From Taudactylus pleione (lineage: Eukaryota; Chordata; Amphibia; Anura; Myobatrachidae): a stretch of 64,000 bases of DNA. The notes under the pieces are model-generated. The model was not told where the DNA came from and made no database searches. It worked only from the letters and a program-made list of their open reading frames with translations. Positions within the stretch are counted from its first letter, which is position 1. Every line of letters starts with the position of its first letter. Where the stretch lies: positions 30,088,001 through 30,152,000 of the forward strand of contig JAUIMM010000178.1 in NCBI GenBank assembly GCA_031769625.1. The letters are read 5' to 3'. Of this stretch, positions 10,853 through 21,723 are shown piece after piece. The position numbers were made by a program, and so were the translations under genes.

Positions 10853-10920
10853 GAAAGTAGCAGCAACGAGTACTTGACATTGTTATCAAGTCGCCAGGAG
10901 TGTTGCTTATATTTGTAATA

Positions 10921-11013
10921 TTATAAATATATATATATATATATATATAAAGAAATGGATGGCACTCCCAGCTTCCAACAGGTACAACAAAAGACTTGCT
11001 TACTACAGTGTGC

Positions 11014-11048
<35 letters not shown>

Positions 11049-11163
11049 ACGAGAGAGAGAGAGACTTGCTGCTGAATGATGAGGAGGTCTTGATAAAGGT
11101 CATGAGAGGACACTGTGTTGACCTACACATGGTAATTACTAAATGTGACTTTTTTCCTGCATA

Positions 11164-11200
<37 letters not shown>
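10921..11200. repeat. TA and GA microsatellites with a PLE-like tip
   Basis: A TA run (about 10924-10950) is followed by ATGGATGGCACTCCCAGC, a tip also seen inside 4577-4768, then another TA run to 11035, GA repeats to about 11065, and a GA run at 11166-11197. Long frames here are simple-repeat artefacts. Confidence 0.75.
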
Positions 11201-11887
11201 TTCCTGCTACAAAAAGCCACATTCATTCACATGAAATATAAGTGAACTGGTTCAGAAAATTAATGTTTGCAGGGATAAAATACATGCTCTTTAAAGTGAT
11301 AACAATCATTAAAATGTAATGCATTCAGCAGAAACCTGTTGCCAACTTGGCAGGATCAGTTTATGTATCTTTCATGTAAAGACTTTTTGTGACATGATCT
11401 CAGCAAAATTCTTCCTGAGTTATCAGTTAATTCAATGGAATGATAACATCATTATATAATGAGATTATGTCCAAACTGAATTTTTGTCTACATCGATTAT
11501 GCTACACTTTAATAAGTTTCAAAAGTTTTGAATCCAAATACATGTACAACAGATTATTAAATTTATGTGCATTGTGATTGGATCAGCTATAGCAAAAAGG
11601 AGTGGGTGAAGATAATATGGGCTAACACAGAAAATGTGGGCATGGAGGTTGGAAAAAATGATAATATGGTCCAGTTACTGATACTCATCTTGTTACATCA
11701 GTATTGTATGTCACGGAGACAGGTAATCAAATTTAATAAATGCTGTGTACTATAACAGTATTATTAAATTGGAAGGGTTATACAATCTAAACTAAACATG
11801 AAAGTATATATGTAAAATGTTTCAAACAAAATATTTTAGGATTGTATGCATTTAAAAATTTACTAAAACTTCTCACTAAGCTTTAAA
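11201..11887. other. AT-rich, nothing recognised
   Basis: I see no reading frame longer than about 60 codons, no repeat pair and no element end in this stretch. Confidence 0.6.
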
Positions 11888-12017
11888 TAGAATTATTTAT
11901 TTATCTATTTATTTATTTATTTATTACCATATTCAACAGCACTTTACAGAGCATATTTAGCTAGTCACATCAGTCCCCTGCCCAAGTGGAGCTTACAATC
12001 TATATTCCCTACCACGT

Positions 12018-12087
<70 letters not shown>

Positions 12088-12294
12088 CTAGTGTTAATTT
12101 TGGTTGGGAGCCAATTAACTTACCATTATATTTTTGGAGTGTGGGAGGAAACTGGAGTACCCGAAGGAAACCCACGCAAGCACACTGAGAATGTACAAAC
12201 TCTGTACTGTTATGGCTGTAGTGGGAATCAAATCCACAACCTCAGTGCTGAGAGGCAGAAATGCTAACCATTACACTGTCTGTGCTGCCCTGAA
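11888..12294 (-). mobile_element. tRNA-derived SINE with (AAAT)n tail
   Basis: On the minus strand the element opens with GGGCAGCACAGACAGTG. It then shows an A box (GTAATGGTTAGCA, 12262-12274) and a B box (GGTTGTGGATTTGATTCCC, about 12223-12242) at tRNA spacing, so it derives from a tRNA promoter. The body holds GTGGGAGGAAAC (read on plus at 12139), a block I know from dispersed repeats of fish and amphibians. It ends in AAAT/AAATA repeats at 11888-11926, the usual SINE tail. A CA run of 68 bases has grown inside at 12019-12086. It is transcribed by RNA polymerase III in principle and has no protein; the family name is not certain. Confidence 0.75.
12019..12086. repeat. (CA)n microsatellite
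   Basis: Thirty-four uninterrupted CA units lie inside the SINE. Purity and length suggest recent expansion and likely length polymorphism. Confidence 0.97.
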
Positions 12295-12389
12295 GTATTT
12301 TATATAGTTTTCTAAACTTTATATTATATATTTAAAATGTACTTAATAATGTAAAAATTATTTGCACAGGAGTTTTTCTTGCAAATTAA

Positions 12390-13105
12390 ATAATAGCCTA
12401 AAAGTAAAAGTCTAGTAAAAAAAATATATTAGAAAAACGTATCTCCACACAGCAAATCACAGGCCTCAGGCCAGTAGAGGTTATTGCTCCTAGAGTAAAG
12501 ACTAGTTGAAAACTAGATCACCATCAAATTTACTACATTTAGTAAATCACAGGCCTAAGGTCAGTACAGGTGATTTGAGGTGGAGTATTTAGTGGAAAGT
12601 AAAACATTGGGCACGATTCAATTCAGCGCGAAATAAATAGCGCCGGGAGATAGCTCCCGGAGCTATTCAATTCATCGCGCTGTTAGGTCGGGGAAAGCTC
12701 ATTATCGCACCTTAAACAGGGTGTTTAGGCGTGATAACGGGCATTCCCCGACCTAACTTCCCAGCGCGAGGCTGTTTTCCCGGTGCTAAGGGCAGAAAAC
12801 AGCCTCGCACCGAGACTTTTGTTGGATTTCTTCTCTCATCCCCAGAGGGATGAGAGAAGAAATCATTAGTTGGACTTGTCAGCGTGGTGTATTGAATAGC
12901 TCTGGGAGCTCACTCCCGGAGCTATTTACATCGTGCTGAATAGAATCGAGCCCATTGATTACTATAAGTAAAAGTAAATTGGATGATGATTCAAGCCAGA
13001 GTTACAGCCTAGTAGAAAAGATAATAATAACAAACTTCTCCAACCAGCAAGTCACAGGTGTCAGGCCAGTACAGGTAATTATAGATGGAGTAACAGGCTA
13101 GCAGT
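12390..13105. repeat. hAT subterminal repeats (CACAGGCCTNAGG units)
   Basis: Three imperfect units centred on ATCACAGGCCTAAGGYCAGT lie near 12462, 12542 and 13048, each with nearby CTAGTAG/CTAGT and GGAGTA blocks. The third is separated by the MITE at 12609-12953. A fourth, inverted unit is at 53066-53160 beside another hAT remnant. They are probably subterminal repeats at the 3' end of the minus-strand hAT element. Confidence 0.5.
12609..12953. mobile_element. 345-bp serial-hairpin MITE, Harbinger-like
   Basis: The ends GGGCACGATTCAATTCAGC and (inverted) GGGCTCGATTCTATTCAGC are flanked by the 3-bp duplication ATT (12606-12608, 12954-12956). Three-base duplications and GGGC ends point to PIF/Harbinger. 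Inside are consecutive hairpins: about 12643-12662, a larger one on GTTAGGTCGGGGA with its complement near 12748, 12766-12779 with 12795-12808 (14 bp perfect), and 12825-12841 with 12848-12864 (17 bp perfect). It is inserted in the hAT subterminal repeats and so is younger than they are. Confidence 0.8.
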
Positions 13106-13966
13106 CTTTACACCAATACAGCAAGGTGGGCAAAGCACCCCCAGCCACGCTTATGTTGTATATTGAAAAGGACATTCCCAGATTAACAAACCAAGCACTT
13201 CAGTAACAGGAACTGCCACTTTTGTAGCTGAAGGGCTTGGTTTGTTTGGAACATTACAAATAAAAACATTTTGATGGTTTATTTAAACCAAGCTACCAAT
13301 GGGCTTAAAGCTAACAGTGTTAATTATACTCAAAGTTGAACATGTCATCATCATCACCCACATCACTGTTGTTATGAACATCATCGCACAATATTCCCCA
13401 CTGGACTCCACCATTACAGAAGTCTCTGTTTGTTCTAATTGGTAGCAAATGTATTCCTCTTTAAATGTGTAGTTAATTTTGATGAACATCAGTTTTTCCA
13501 ATTTTTTGGAGGTAGCCTCCTGTGCCAATCGCTCACAAGGCTCCCAGCTATGCAAAACACTCTTTCAAAGTACACACAGGAGGATTGGCAGCTGAAGTAC
13601 TCCATAGATAAATTGTTAAAGGGGCTCCATATTGCATTTTTTTCCCTCCCAGTATTCAAAAGCATTGTGTAAGATGCTAATTTGTACATTATTATTAAAG
13701 TATTCCACCAACTTTCTATTGTTGCCTATTGTATCAGATTGAGTCATAGTAGTGGTGTCAATATATATTGGCAATTCTTTTAATCCTAACTAGATGTCAT
13801 AATATTTTACTTTTGTGCTCTGAGTTAACTTATCACCAATGGATCTCTTGGAAAGTATTTTTTTTTTCATGGAAGCAGCATTTGCAGGATAAACTGAAGC
13901 AAATGTGTGTCATGTGCCACTTTAGCTGACACCTTGCTCACAAGGAGCTCTTTTCACCTCTTACAG

Positions 13967-14814
13967 GGGGTATTCAATTTGGAGCGAAAATTTCAGAATT
14001 GGTGATAAATTATCGCTGATGACGTAATTTTCGCCGATTTCAATTATCCCACGTATTCAATTTCAAAGACTTTTCACAGGTCCAAAAAGTCTTTGAAAAA
14101 AAACAGGGATAACTTTTCACCACTGAATAGGTGGCGAAAAAAAGTGCAGTATTGGGGTTTAGGGGTGCAGGCTTAAAAAAATAGCCTGTACCCCTGGGAA
14201 TGACATTTTGAAAATAACTGTGTCAAAAAAAGTTTTTTAAAAAAATAGGGACACCCCAAAAAATTAATTTAAAAATTGGGGTGAAAAAAAAAAGGAAAAA
14301 AGTGTTTAAAAAATAGGGAAATAGGTTCATGGCTATTCTGCAAGTATGTGGCTGTTGTTTTCTATAATAGGCTATTAGCTGCAGGTGCATGTTTGGAGAT
14401 TTAAAAAAAAATTACTTTAGGGACATAAAAATATGCTAGTACCCATTTTCATGTACCCCAAATTTGATGGGACCACTTAAAAAAATGAAAAAAATAACCT
14501 AAGTGCTCTTCTGCAACACTTCTTCAATGTCGTGAAAAGAAACACCTGCCGCAGCTTTTTAAAACCCTGACTTTCATTTGCAGGCTAAAATGGGGGTACC
14601 CATAGTGATCCCCCATGTTTTGACAGCTTTAGGGGGTCCTAAAATTTATTCCAGGTAAATCCCGTTTTTTTTTGCCAATCCTATTTCGCCGGCTCCCATT
14701 TTCGTAGCTTTTAAATTGAATACGAGGATAAAGAAGGTGCGCGCCCGATACTTTATTCCAGGAAAAGCTCCGATGTGTCCAGCATGGACTTTTCGCTCCC
14801 ATATTGAATACCCC
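13967..14814. mobile_element. 848-bp MITE, copy of the TATTCAAT family
   Basis: The ends GGGGTATTCAAT and its complement frame an AT-rich interior with homopolymer A and T runs. It shares AGTACCCATTTTCATGTACC and ATTTGATGGGAC with copies at 26180-26995 and 34142-34968. The target duplication is unclear here. It interrupts hAT copy A. Confidence 0.8.
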
Positions 14815-16431
14815 TCAACGTATCTATGTTAATTGAAAAAAAGACATTACATAGGAATAAAATCTGGGATCAAGCATGGGTATTAAAATGTATTGATCCA
14901 ATTGCAAGATGTTGCAAACCCTTTGGTCCTGGTGAAGCACAAAACTTGATGTACAAGTCCAACATAGTTAGCAGAGTCACTTAGTTTCTTCCCCTCCTTC
15001 AGCTTCTCTAGCTGCTTTTCCAGTAGTTTAATTAAGGGTATGAACCTGACTGACAGTATCTATACTAACTTCATCGGGTACAATTTCAAATGGTTTCAGT
15101 AGCTTGTATAAAACTGAAAGTATTCTCCAGTGTGCTGCAGTAAGATAACATGTCCCCCCTCTCCTTATCTCAGGTTTAATGTGTACATCATGATGGCGTG
15201 TTGCTGTTACTCTAGTTGCTGAAGCAGAAGCATAGAAAGGGTGGAATTTCACCTGGATTAACCCTCTTGATTCAGTTCATGGCAAATGTAATTTTTTTTG
15301 CAACTGATGCAATATTCTACATGATGTTGATGAATGCTAAAAATGCCCACACATTTTATGGGCCTCAGCCAGCATTTCCTACATGGACCTGTACATTTTT
15401 GAAAAAAACACTGAATGACCAAGTTTAGTGTGTGTGCAAAACATAGTATGTGTTGAAATTTAACCAGTTGTAATGCTTATACAATGTAACTTGCATTATC
15501 AGAAATGAAAAGAAAAATCCTGAGGAGAGTCTTAGTGGGGTAAGCCATTTTGCTATTATATCCATGAGTTTTTCCAAAAGAGTAACACCAGTATGCTTAA
15601 TGAAGCCCTATCTGTGAATAAGATAGTGTTGTGTGTTAGACAGAGCTGCTACTAAAGGTAATACAACAATCAAATGGGCTGTCACAATCAGGTAATCTTA
15701 AGTGTGACTAATACAGCTTGTCCACATATCTGTAGTTAAGTGGATAGTCAGTATAATGGCATTTTTAGGGAAAGAATAACTGTGTAAAACATCCTGGTAC
15801 AGGTGAGGAATTGCTGTTTTGGTAATTTAGAATTAATATTAAATTAGGTAGCTTGAACACATGATCTCAACTAATCTGCTAAAACCAGATGCCTTCATGG
15901 CAGATATTGGATGCAGATCTAATGCTAACATAGCTATCTTGGCTTCAGTGATCCGCTGTGCAACAGGATGGTGGCTGCCATACTTTCTCTTGCAAATGTT
16001 TATTTCATAGACAATTGTGTGAAATTACTAGTTTTTTTCTTTGACCCCTTATGTGATGAAGTTTCTCCCCCAGAAGCAGCAACTCTAGCACTCAAGGACT
16101 CTTCTTGGGAATCATGTACTTCCTTTGATTGCTAATGAAGAGGTTGATGATGAAGGTGTTGGCAGTGTATATGGCATGTGATGGGATAAATCCATGCTGC
16201 TGGTAGCTAATGCTAAACTGCTTGTTATTTTTTATGATTGTTTTGATTTTCATAAACAAAATGAATTAATTCACTGCAAGTTACATAACAGGGAAGAGGT
16301 GCCTAGATAATTAACATCCCTACCTCTACTTACTTTGGCACTTCAAATGTCAAAGACACCTAGACAAATTTTGTCAGGATGTGGGTACAAATAGTTCTAC
16401 ATGTAAAAGGTGGCATTTCTGGTCTTCTGCT

Positions 16432-16897
16432 GAGACATTACAATACGCTTCTTATCACTGGCATGAAGTGCTGCCAGCAGTGGATCCTGATTTTTTCTTC
16501 TTGTCCAACACATTTAGCATCATCCTCATTCGTGTCAGATTCACAATAATCCCCTGCATCCAGTTATACATTTACAACTTCTAAAGTACAGTAGTTTTCT
16601 ATGTCTAAACCATCATCATCAATACTTTTACTATTGATCTTTACATTTGCAGAGGGTTCAGAAAAGGTGGAAGGAGTCTTCTCTAGGATTATAGTGTCAG
16701 AATTAGAAATGTCAGGCTCTTACATAGCACTTGTGTACACCATTAGATTCTCCTTGGGAATCTGTGAAGTTTGTGAACATACAGTTTGTTCTTTAGTCCT
16801 AGATTTCTTTTTGTGCAGGCATGACAATACTCTTCTTATCACTGGCACAAAGTGCTGGCAGTGGTGGATCCTGAATGTTTCTTCTTGTCCAATGCAG
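16432..16897. repeat. Older tandem duplication inside hAT copy A
   Basis: A unit of about 390 bases starting near 16432 (CTTCTTATCACTGGCA) is repeated from about 16828, with roughly 85-90% identity by eye. It includes TGGATCCTGA, CATCATCCTCATT and the GAGGGTTCAGAAAAGGTGGA block. The divergence is larger than that of the 200-bp repeats flanking the PLE piece, so it is the older event. Confidence 0.65.
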
Positions 16898-17097
16898 TTA
16901 TCATCATCCTCATTATTGTCAGATACACAATGATCTCCTTCATCCAGTTGTACATTACAACTTTTTAAGTACAGTAGCTTGCCCATTTTCTGTCTAACCC
17001 ACCATCATCAATACTTTGATTACTCATCTTTACATTTCCAGAGGGTTCAGAAAAGGTGGAAGGAGGCTTCTCTACAATTACAGTGTGAAAATTAGAA
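16898..17097. repeat. 200-bp direct repeat, left copy
   Basis: It matches 18570-18769 with only two differences that I can find (CCACCATC for CCATCATC; GTGTGAAAA for GTGTCAAAA). The two copies abut the PLE piece on either side. See findings. Confidence 0.9.
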
Positions 17098-18569
17098 ACA
17101 GGAAGAAAAGTAAATAGGCGCTGTCTAGTATCCAATAATTTATTACCAAAAAATTATTACCATATTAGAATAAAGCTTGTATATAGCACCTATCACATAT
17201 AATTTACAACATATAAAATATACCAATTGGTCAATAAAAACAAATAACAAAAACAAAAACACAACACTATAAGCAAAGGTGGATATTTCATTCAGTAAGG
17301 ACTGTCTGTTCCAAGGGTATTATGAAATATGATACTATTGTATCTGTTTTGTGATGATACTGTTGCAACTTTGTATCCCTTTGTATATATAACACGCAGA
17401 ACTGCCACCACTGATTTATTAGTGCTGCAAAAAAAGTCTCTATCCCACTGTTAAAGGTTCAGGAATTATATATCTCTGTGTGGGTATTGATTTTCCTTAA
17501 TAAAGAATTCCCACACATAAATGATGTCTAATGTATATCAGGTTCCTGTTTTGATTTATACGGCAATAGACGGCTACACAGAGCTTCTTTGCAATTAGCT
17601 CATAGATATCTGAGAGGTGTTTGTCCGACAGGAATGTTCCCTAAATGGGCTCCTGGATATTTTTTCTCTCCTGATTAAATTTATCCACAGCGGTATATGG
17701 AGCTGCTAGTAGGCAGAAAAAAATTATTTTATTCTCACCGCTGTTGTATGTAAATTTCTCTCTCTCCCCCTTCTCCGGACAGGAATATAAGGCTCTGTCG
17801 GTCTGGAGTAAAGCAGGCGTCTTTCTCCTATTGCCGCAACATCAGTCTGTGGCACCAATTGAAGCATACAGTCCAATGTGCTAGTGGAGCAAAGTAGAGC
17901 AGATTCCTAGTGACTCACTCCACTTGGGATATGGCGCCCGTCTCTCCTGCCGCTGTGGTCAGATCTCTCTCCAAATTCGCAGGGCCCAAGGTAGGTACAC
18001 GGTGAAGTGGACCGATCAGCACATGGCAGGGAGCGGCGTTTGGCAGATGAAAAGGAGTTGTAACAAGTCTCTACGCGTTTCTCCACCTCCAACACAATCT
18101 CGGCAGCTTCCTCAGGAGACAATGATATCTGTGAGCAGACCTCACTTCATTTATACCTGATGATCAGCTGTATATAATCAATCCTATCAACAGTTGAAGA
18201 TTTTCAAAAACACTCAGTATTGAATGTCAACGAATTAAATTATTTATACTTCAAAAATCTATTAAAAAATATATATATTAAAAAATACTGTTGTATAAAG
18301 CATACATATCTATATGTTTCTATAATTTCATCTCAGATTATGAATATATAATATATTCTTATTTAACATGCATATGTTGACACATATATCTCTATATGTG
18401 TATACTCATATATATAATACCCAAACCACATCTGCTCCAATTATACAATGACCTCATATTTTGGTTTAAACAAATATTGTTTAATCATATGTCTATCTAA
18501 ATACATTAGTGAATTCAATTATATAGCAATATAGACAAACGTAATTAATCTAGTATAAAACATACGCAT
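17098..18569 (-). mobile_element. Penelope-type pLTR piece inserted in hAT copy A
   Basis: This 1472-bp block has no hAT similarity. It is AT-rich at both sides with a GC-richer core, and carries a hammerhead-like motif with the PLE signature GAAACGCGT at 18070-18120, minus strand. I find no RT reading frame. Assignment to PLE rests on the ribozyme motif alone. Confidence 0.55.
18068..18120 (-). ncRNA. Hammerhead-like motif with GAAACGCGT
   Basis: The minus strand reads TCCTGAGGAAGCTGCC, a long loop, GGTGG and GAGAAACGCGTAGAGAC. Boxes CTGANGA and GAAAC are both present; stem II is longer and less regular than in the minimal type. GAAACGCGT matches the compact stem III of PLE hammerheads. Confidence 0.45.
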
Positions 18570-18769
18570 TTATCATCATCCTCATTATTGTCAGATACAC
18601 AATGATCTCCTTCATCCAGTTGTACATTACAACTTTTTAAGTACAGTAGCTTGCCCATTTTCTGTCTAACCCATCATCATCAATACTTTGATTACTCATC
18701 TTTACATTTCCAGAGGGTTCAGAAAAGGTGGAAGGAGGCTTCTCTACAATTACAGTGTCAAAATTAGAA
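18570..18769. repeat. 200-bp direct repeat, right copy
   Basis: This is the partner of 16898-17097. The hAT sequence continues from it without interruption to the right, so this copy is in its original context at that side while the left copy is continuous with hAT sequence on its left. Confidence 0.9.
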
Positions 18770-19530
18770 TTGTCAAACTCTCACATAATACTTGTAGACA
18801 CCATTAGACTCTCCTTGGGAATATGTGAAGTTTGTGAACACACAGTTTGTTCTTCAGCCCTCATTTTCTTTTTGTGCACTGATTTACCTGTTATAGAGGT
18901 GACACATCTAGAGCGAGAAGGGTTGAATGCAAGGTTACAGAAAATGCCTGGCTGTGTTTTGTCCTGGCTTTCACTATAGTCATTCCAGTGAATGAAGGAG
19001 CAGTAACAGGACCACCACTTGCAAATAAAGGTTGTGATCTGAGCCTTTCCTTGCACTTTTACATTTTTCATCAGTAACGTTTGCTTTCATAGTAAGAGGT
19101 GATGTTTTCTTTAAATTTGAAGTGCGCTTTCTTACAACTTGATCTTTTTTAAAAGTATATGTTGAAGAAGTACTGTGACTCTCAGCACTATTGCTTGTAT
19201 GCTCCTGTTCTTCTATAGACTGATCCATAATTCATTTACATCAGAACAGGAGTAAAGCTACTGTACTTGAAACTGACACCACAGTAAATGTCTGTTGAAG
19301 CACAAATACACTCTTATGTGTGAAATGGTGCCTGATTATAAATTAGAGACTCTTATTTGCAATCCAAAACATGCAAGATCTGAGATTTCTGGCATAATGA
19401 TGTTTTGACTTGTTTTGAGAGCTGAACTTGGTGGGAGGACCCAAGCTGTGACCAGGTTCTACTCGGAAACCGTAAGTTTGTGTGTGTTTGATTTTCTGTA
19501 AAACAAAACCATTCATCTCTAATATTTAGT

Positions 19531-20495
19531 GTTTTAAAATGTTCAAATAATATATTAATAAATAATCATCAGAAGCACATGACTTTACTGTAGTCTTTAG
19601 ACATCCATTATAGCTATGATTTCTTAGGGGTGTATATGGACATGGCACCAAGTCAAATTAATCCACATCTATTGGAAGAGTGTGTATCCCTCTACCATAC
19701 TAAACTTGCACATGCCCTGTCCCAAAGGATGTGTATAGGTTCCTCAGGTACAATTTATTTCAAACTTAAATCTGGGCTCATTTTACTACACATGTACAAT
19801 GATTTTTACAGCTAACTTTAAATACATTTTCTAAATAGTGAATAAATTTGTATTTTAAGAAACTGAAATATATAATTATATGTATTTAGTAATGTTGTTA
19901 AATATGTTGTATGAAATTAAAGTGCAATATAAAAATATTTTTATATCGTGTTATTTGTGTAATCAAACTTACTAGCTTCAGGTATAGATAATATGCAGGT
20001 GTTATACTGAATTACTTTTTGATATAAATATACTTAATTTGATTATTTATTAAGTGTATATGGAATTATAAATAGAGACACTGAAGCAGAAAACTGTATT
20101 TGTTTATTGTATAGTTAAACTGCTGATGCTGTGTTTTATGCTGATATTTCACAGTGGCACCTTGCATTAATAAATCTCTACTATTCCTAAAATGGCACCA
20201 TAAATGTGATCATATTTTAGAGTTGATGCCTGTAAAATTTCTAGAGCTTCTTTGTGTGTTGCATTTTATGTTCTTCTGTAAATTAATATTAAGCAGCTGG
20301 ACCTGTCAACATGATTTATCTTTCTCTGATTGAAGAGTATATAAAAGTACCTTCATGACTTGCTTCTAATGATGGAAATACTTATATTTTTATTAGCTAG
20401 TTGGAGACAGGTTTAGTTACATTTTAGTTGTATTAAAAAAGAAATACATGAAAAGGCACTTATGTTTTAGGAGCAGGATAAAAAAGATCACTATA
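19531..20495. other. AT-rich, nothing recognised
   Basis: I find no coding frame above about 60 codons and no terminal repeats. The sequence could be unique intergenic or intronic DNA. Confidence 0.55.
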
Positions 20496-21466
20496 AGGGC
20501 TATGTTACACCTGCCAGTTTTCACTGGCCGGCAAAAATCCGGGCATTTTTCGTCGGGTGTGAAATTTAGTGGTAGATGAAAGCAGGTGGGTCCTTTTACA
20601 TGGCACAGTTGCCATGTTACAGCCGGGAATATTCACTGAGAAGGACGGCAGTATAGGAAACAATGGCCCTCATTCAGAGCCACTCGCTAGCGGCAGTACG
20701 CTCGTTCCGAGCGATGTTCGCACATCTGCGCATGCGTACGGTTTTTAGTACGCATGCGCGAACCAGTCAGTGCGGCCAAAAATCATTTGTACGCAATATA
20801 GCGAGTGCCTGCTACTTTGAGTGACAGAATGAGGCGTATGTGGGTGGTAACAGGGGAAGGTGCTAGAAAACGGGGAGTGGAGATCCGTTCGCAGGCGTGC
20901 TTAAAGGTCAAAACGGGCGTTTTATGCGGGTGTGCATAATTAATACAGCAGCGTCAATGACCACGTCACTTGTTTTTTTTAACTCAGAACTGCTCGCAAA
21001 ATAGCGGTTGAAAACACCAACCACAAGAATAGCGAGCAGTTCATATCCTGTTCGATGTACTCGATTAATCTAATAAATAGCGGACATGACGTATGGTGCG
21101 AGCGGCCAGGGGGCATTTTGAATAAATAAAAGAGCGTATGTTTTGCTTGCTCGTTCAGACTTAGAGGTGTGAACAGACTGCAATGTGCGAACGGATCATT
21201 TGCATAGCCACCCCTTGTTTTTGAACGAACGAACGCAAATAGCGAACGGCTCTGAATGAGGGCCAATGTTTCCTTACACAAACACTGGCCAGCTTGTACA
21301 GCAGCTGCTGCTGTGCATGCCCGGTAGATAAATAAAAAATAATAAAAACATTAAAAACATCTCAAAGCCGCTGCATGTGAAAGGCACTGAGTGCCTGAAA
21401 AAAACGGCCAGCTTCTGCCCGTTTTTATTGCCTGCAGGGCAAAACCGGCAGGTGTGAAATAGGCCT
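20496..21466. mobile_element. MITE with CACACCTGCC ends, holding another MITE
   Basis: The left end AGGGCTATGTTACACCTGCC matches the inverted right end AGGCCTATTTCACACCTGCC (18 of 20). Removing the 600-bp MITE inside leaves about 368 bp, a normal MITE length. The interior has further inverted blocks such as AACGGCCAGC. Superfamily is open. Confidence 0.75.
20665..21264. mobile_element. 600-bp Harbinger-like MITE (ATTCAGAGCC family)
   Basis: The ends GGCCCTCATTCAGAGCC and its inverted complement are exact and flanked by AAT on each side (20662-20664, 21265-21267). It is CpG-rich and contains GCGCATGCG blocks. Length equals that of the copy at 44342-44941, and 63133-63674 is a third copy. It sits inside the MITE at 20496-21466. 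Confidence 0.85.
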
Positions 21467-21723
21467 CAGAGTGCCTTTCAGTTTTTTAACAAGCAAAGAG
21501 CAATTAACAAAGTTGCAAAAATATTTACTTCAGGGCAAATGTAAGTTTTGAAGTCATGCATCTAATTTTGCACTATTCTGCAAGTTTATGAAAGAGACAG
21601 AATAGAATGTGAAGATGACAGTTAATGACTACCTGTATTTTCAACTGAAGAGGTTCTCCTTTCCCCACTTAAACAAACAAATAGTATTTATACACTTTAA
21701 CAGAAAGGTGATGTAGTTATTAT

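Larger units (their letters stand above)
10081..10910. mobile_element. Short Penelope-like element, two inverted arms only
   Basis: The arm 10081-10380 is the inverted copy of 10641-10910: shared blocks include GGCGACTT, ATACAAAAAGAATGATA, CACCAAGGTAACAATAGAAG and CTAATCTCACATC. The arms surround only about 260 AT-rich bases without RT. Each arm carries a hammerhead-like motif oriented outward, as in the larger PLE at 6308-9832. TA runs lie near both outer ends (9938-9967 and 10924-10950). I read this as a non-autonomous or internally deleted PLE; naming as PLE rests on topology and ribozyme motif and not on protein. Confidence 0.6.
13130..19228 (-). pseudogene. hAT transposase copy A, fragmented
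   Basis: hAT transposases cut and paste DNA and have an RNase H-like core split by an insertion domain. The most upstream piece, MDQSIEEQEHTSNSAESHST at 19228, is acidic and Ser-rich like an N-terminal leader. ILCFAHTLNL at 15420-15451 is the C--H-LNL block of the insertion domain. AAHWRILSVLYKLLKPFE followed by DEVSIDTVSQV (15028-15170) is the W--L--L---L-PFE--T block, and IPLIKLLEKQLEKLKEGRN comes next. EATSKKLEKLMF near 13500 may lie before the C-terminal dimerisation part. Stops, shifts and three insertions break the reading. The catalytic residues cannot be traced. Closest in style to hAT-Ac/ZBED-type transposases. Confidence 0.7.
13106..19530 (-). mobile_element. hAT element copy A, decayed, with nested insertions
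   Basis: The minus strand carries transposase pieces from 19228 down to about 13130. The 5' end lies near 19480-19530, where AACCATTCATCTCTAATA resembles the CATCTCTA end seen in other copies. Nested inside are a MITE at 13967-14814 and a PLE piece at 17098-18569; the subterminal repeats at 12390-13105 hold a further MITE. A second copy at 54046-57290 confirms it as a repeat family. Confidence 0.7.

Noticed and set aside
12219..12291. Possible tRNA gene on the minus strand
   Set aside because: A and B boxes are present, but acceptor and anticodon stems do not pair as in a tRNA, and it continues into a SINE body and AAAT tail.
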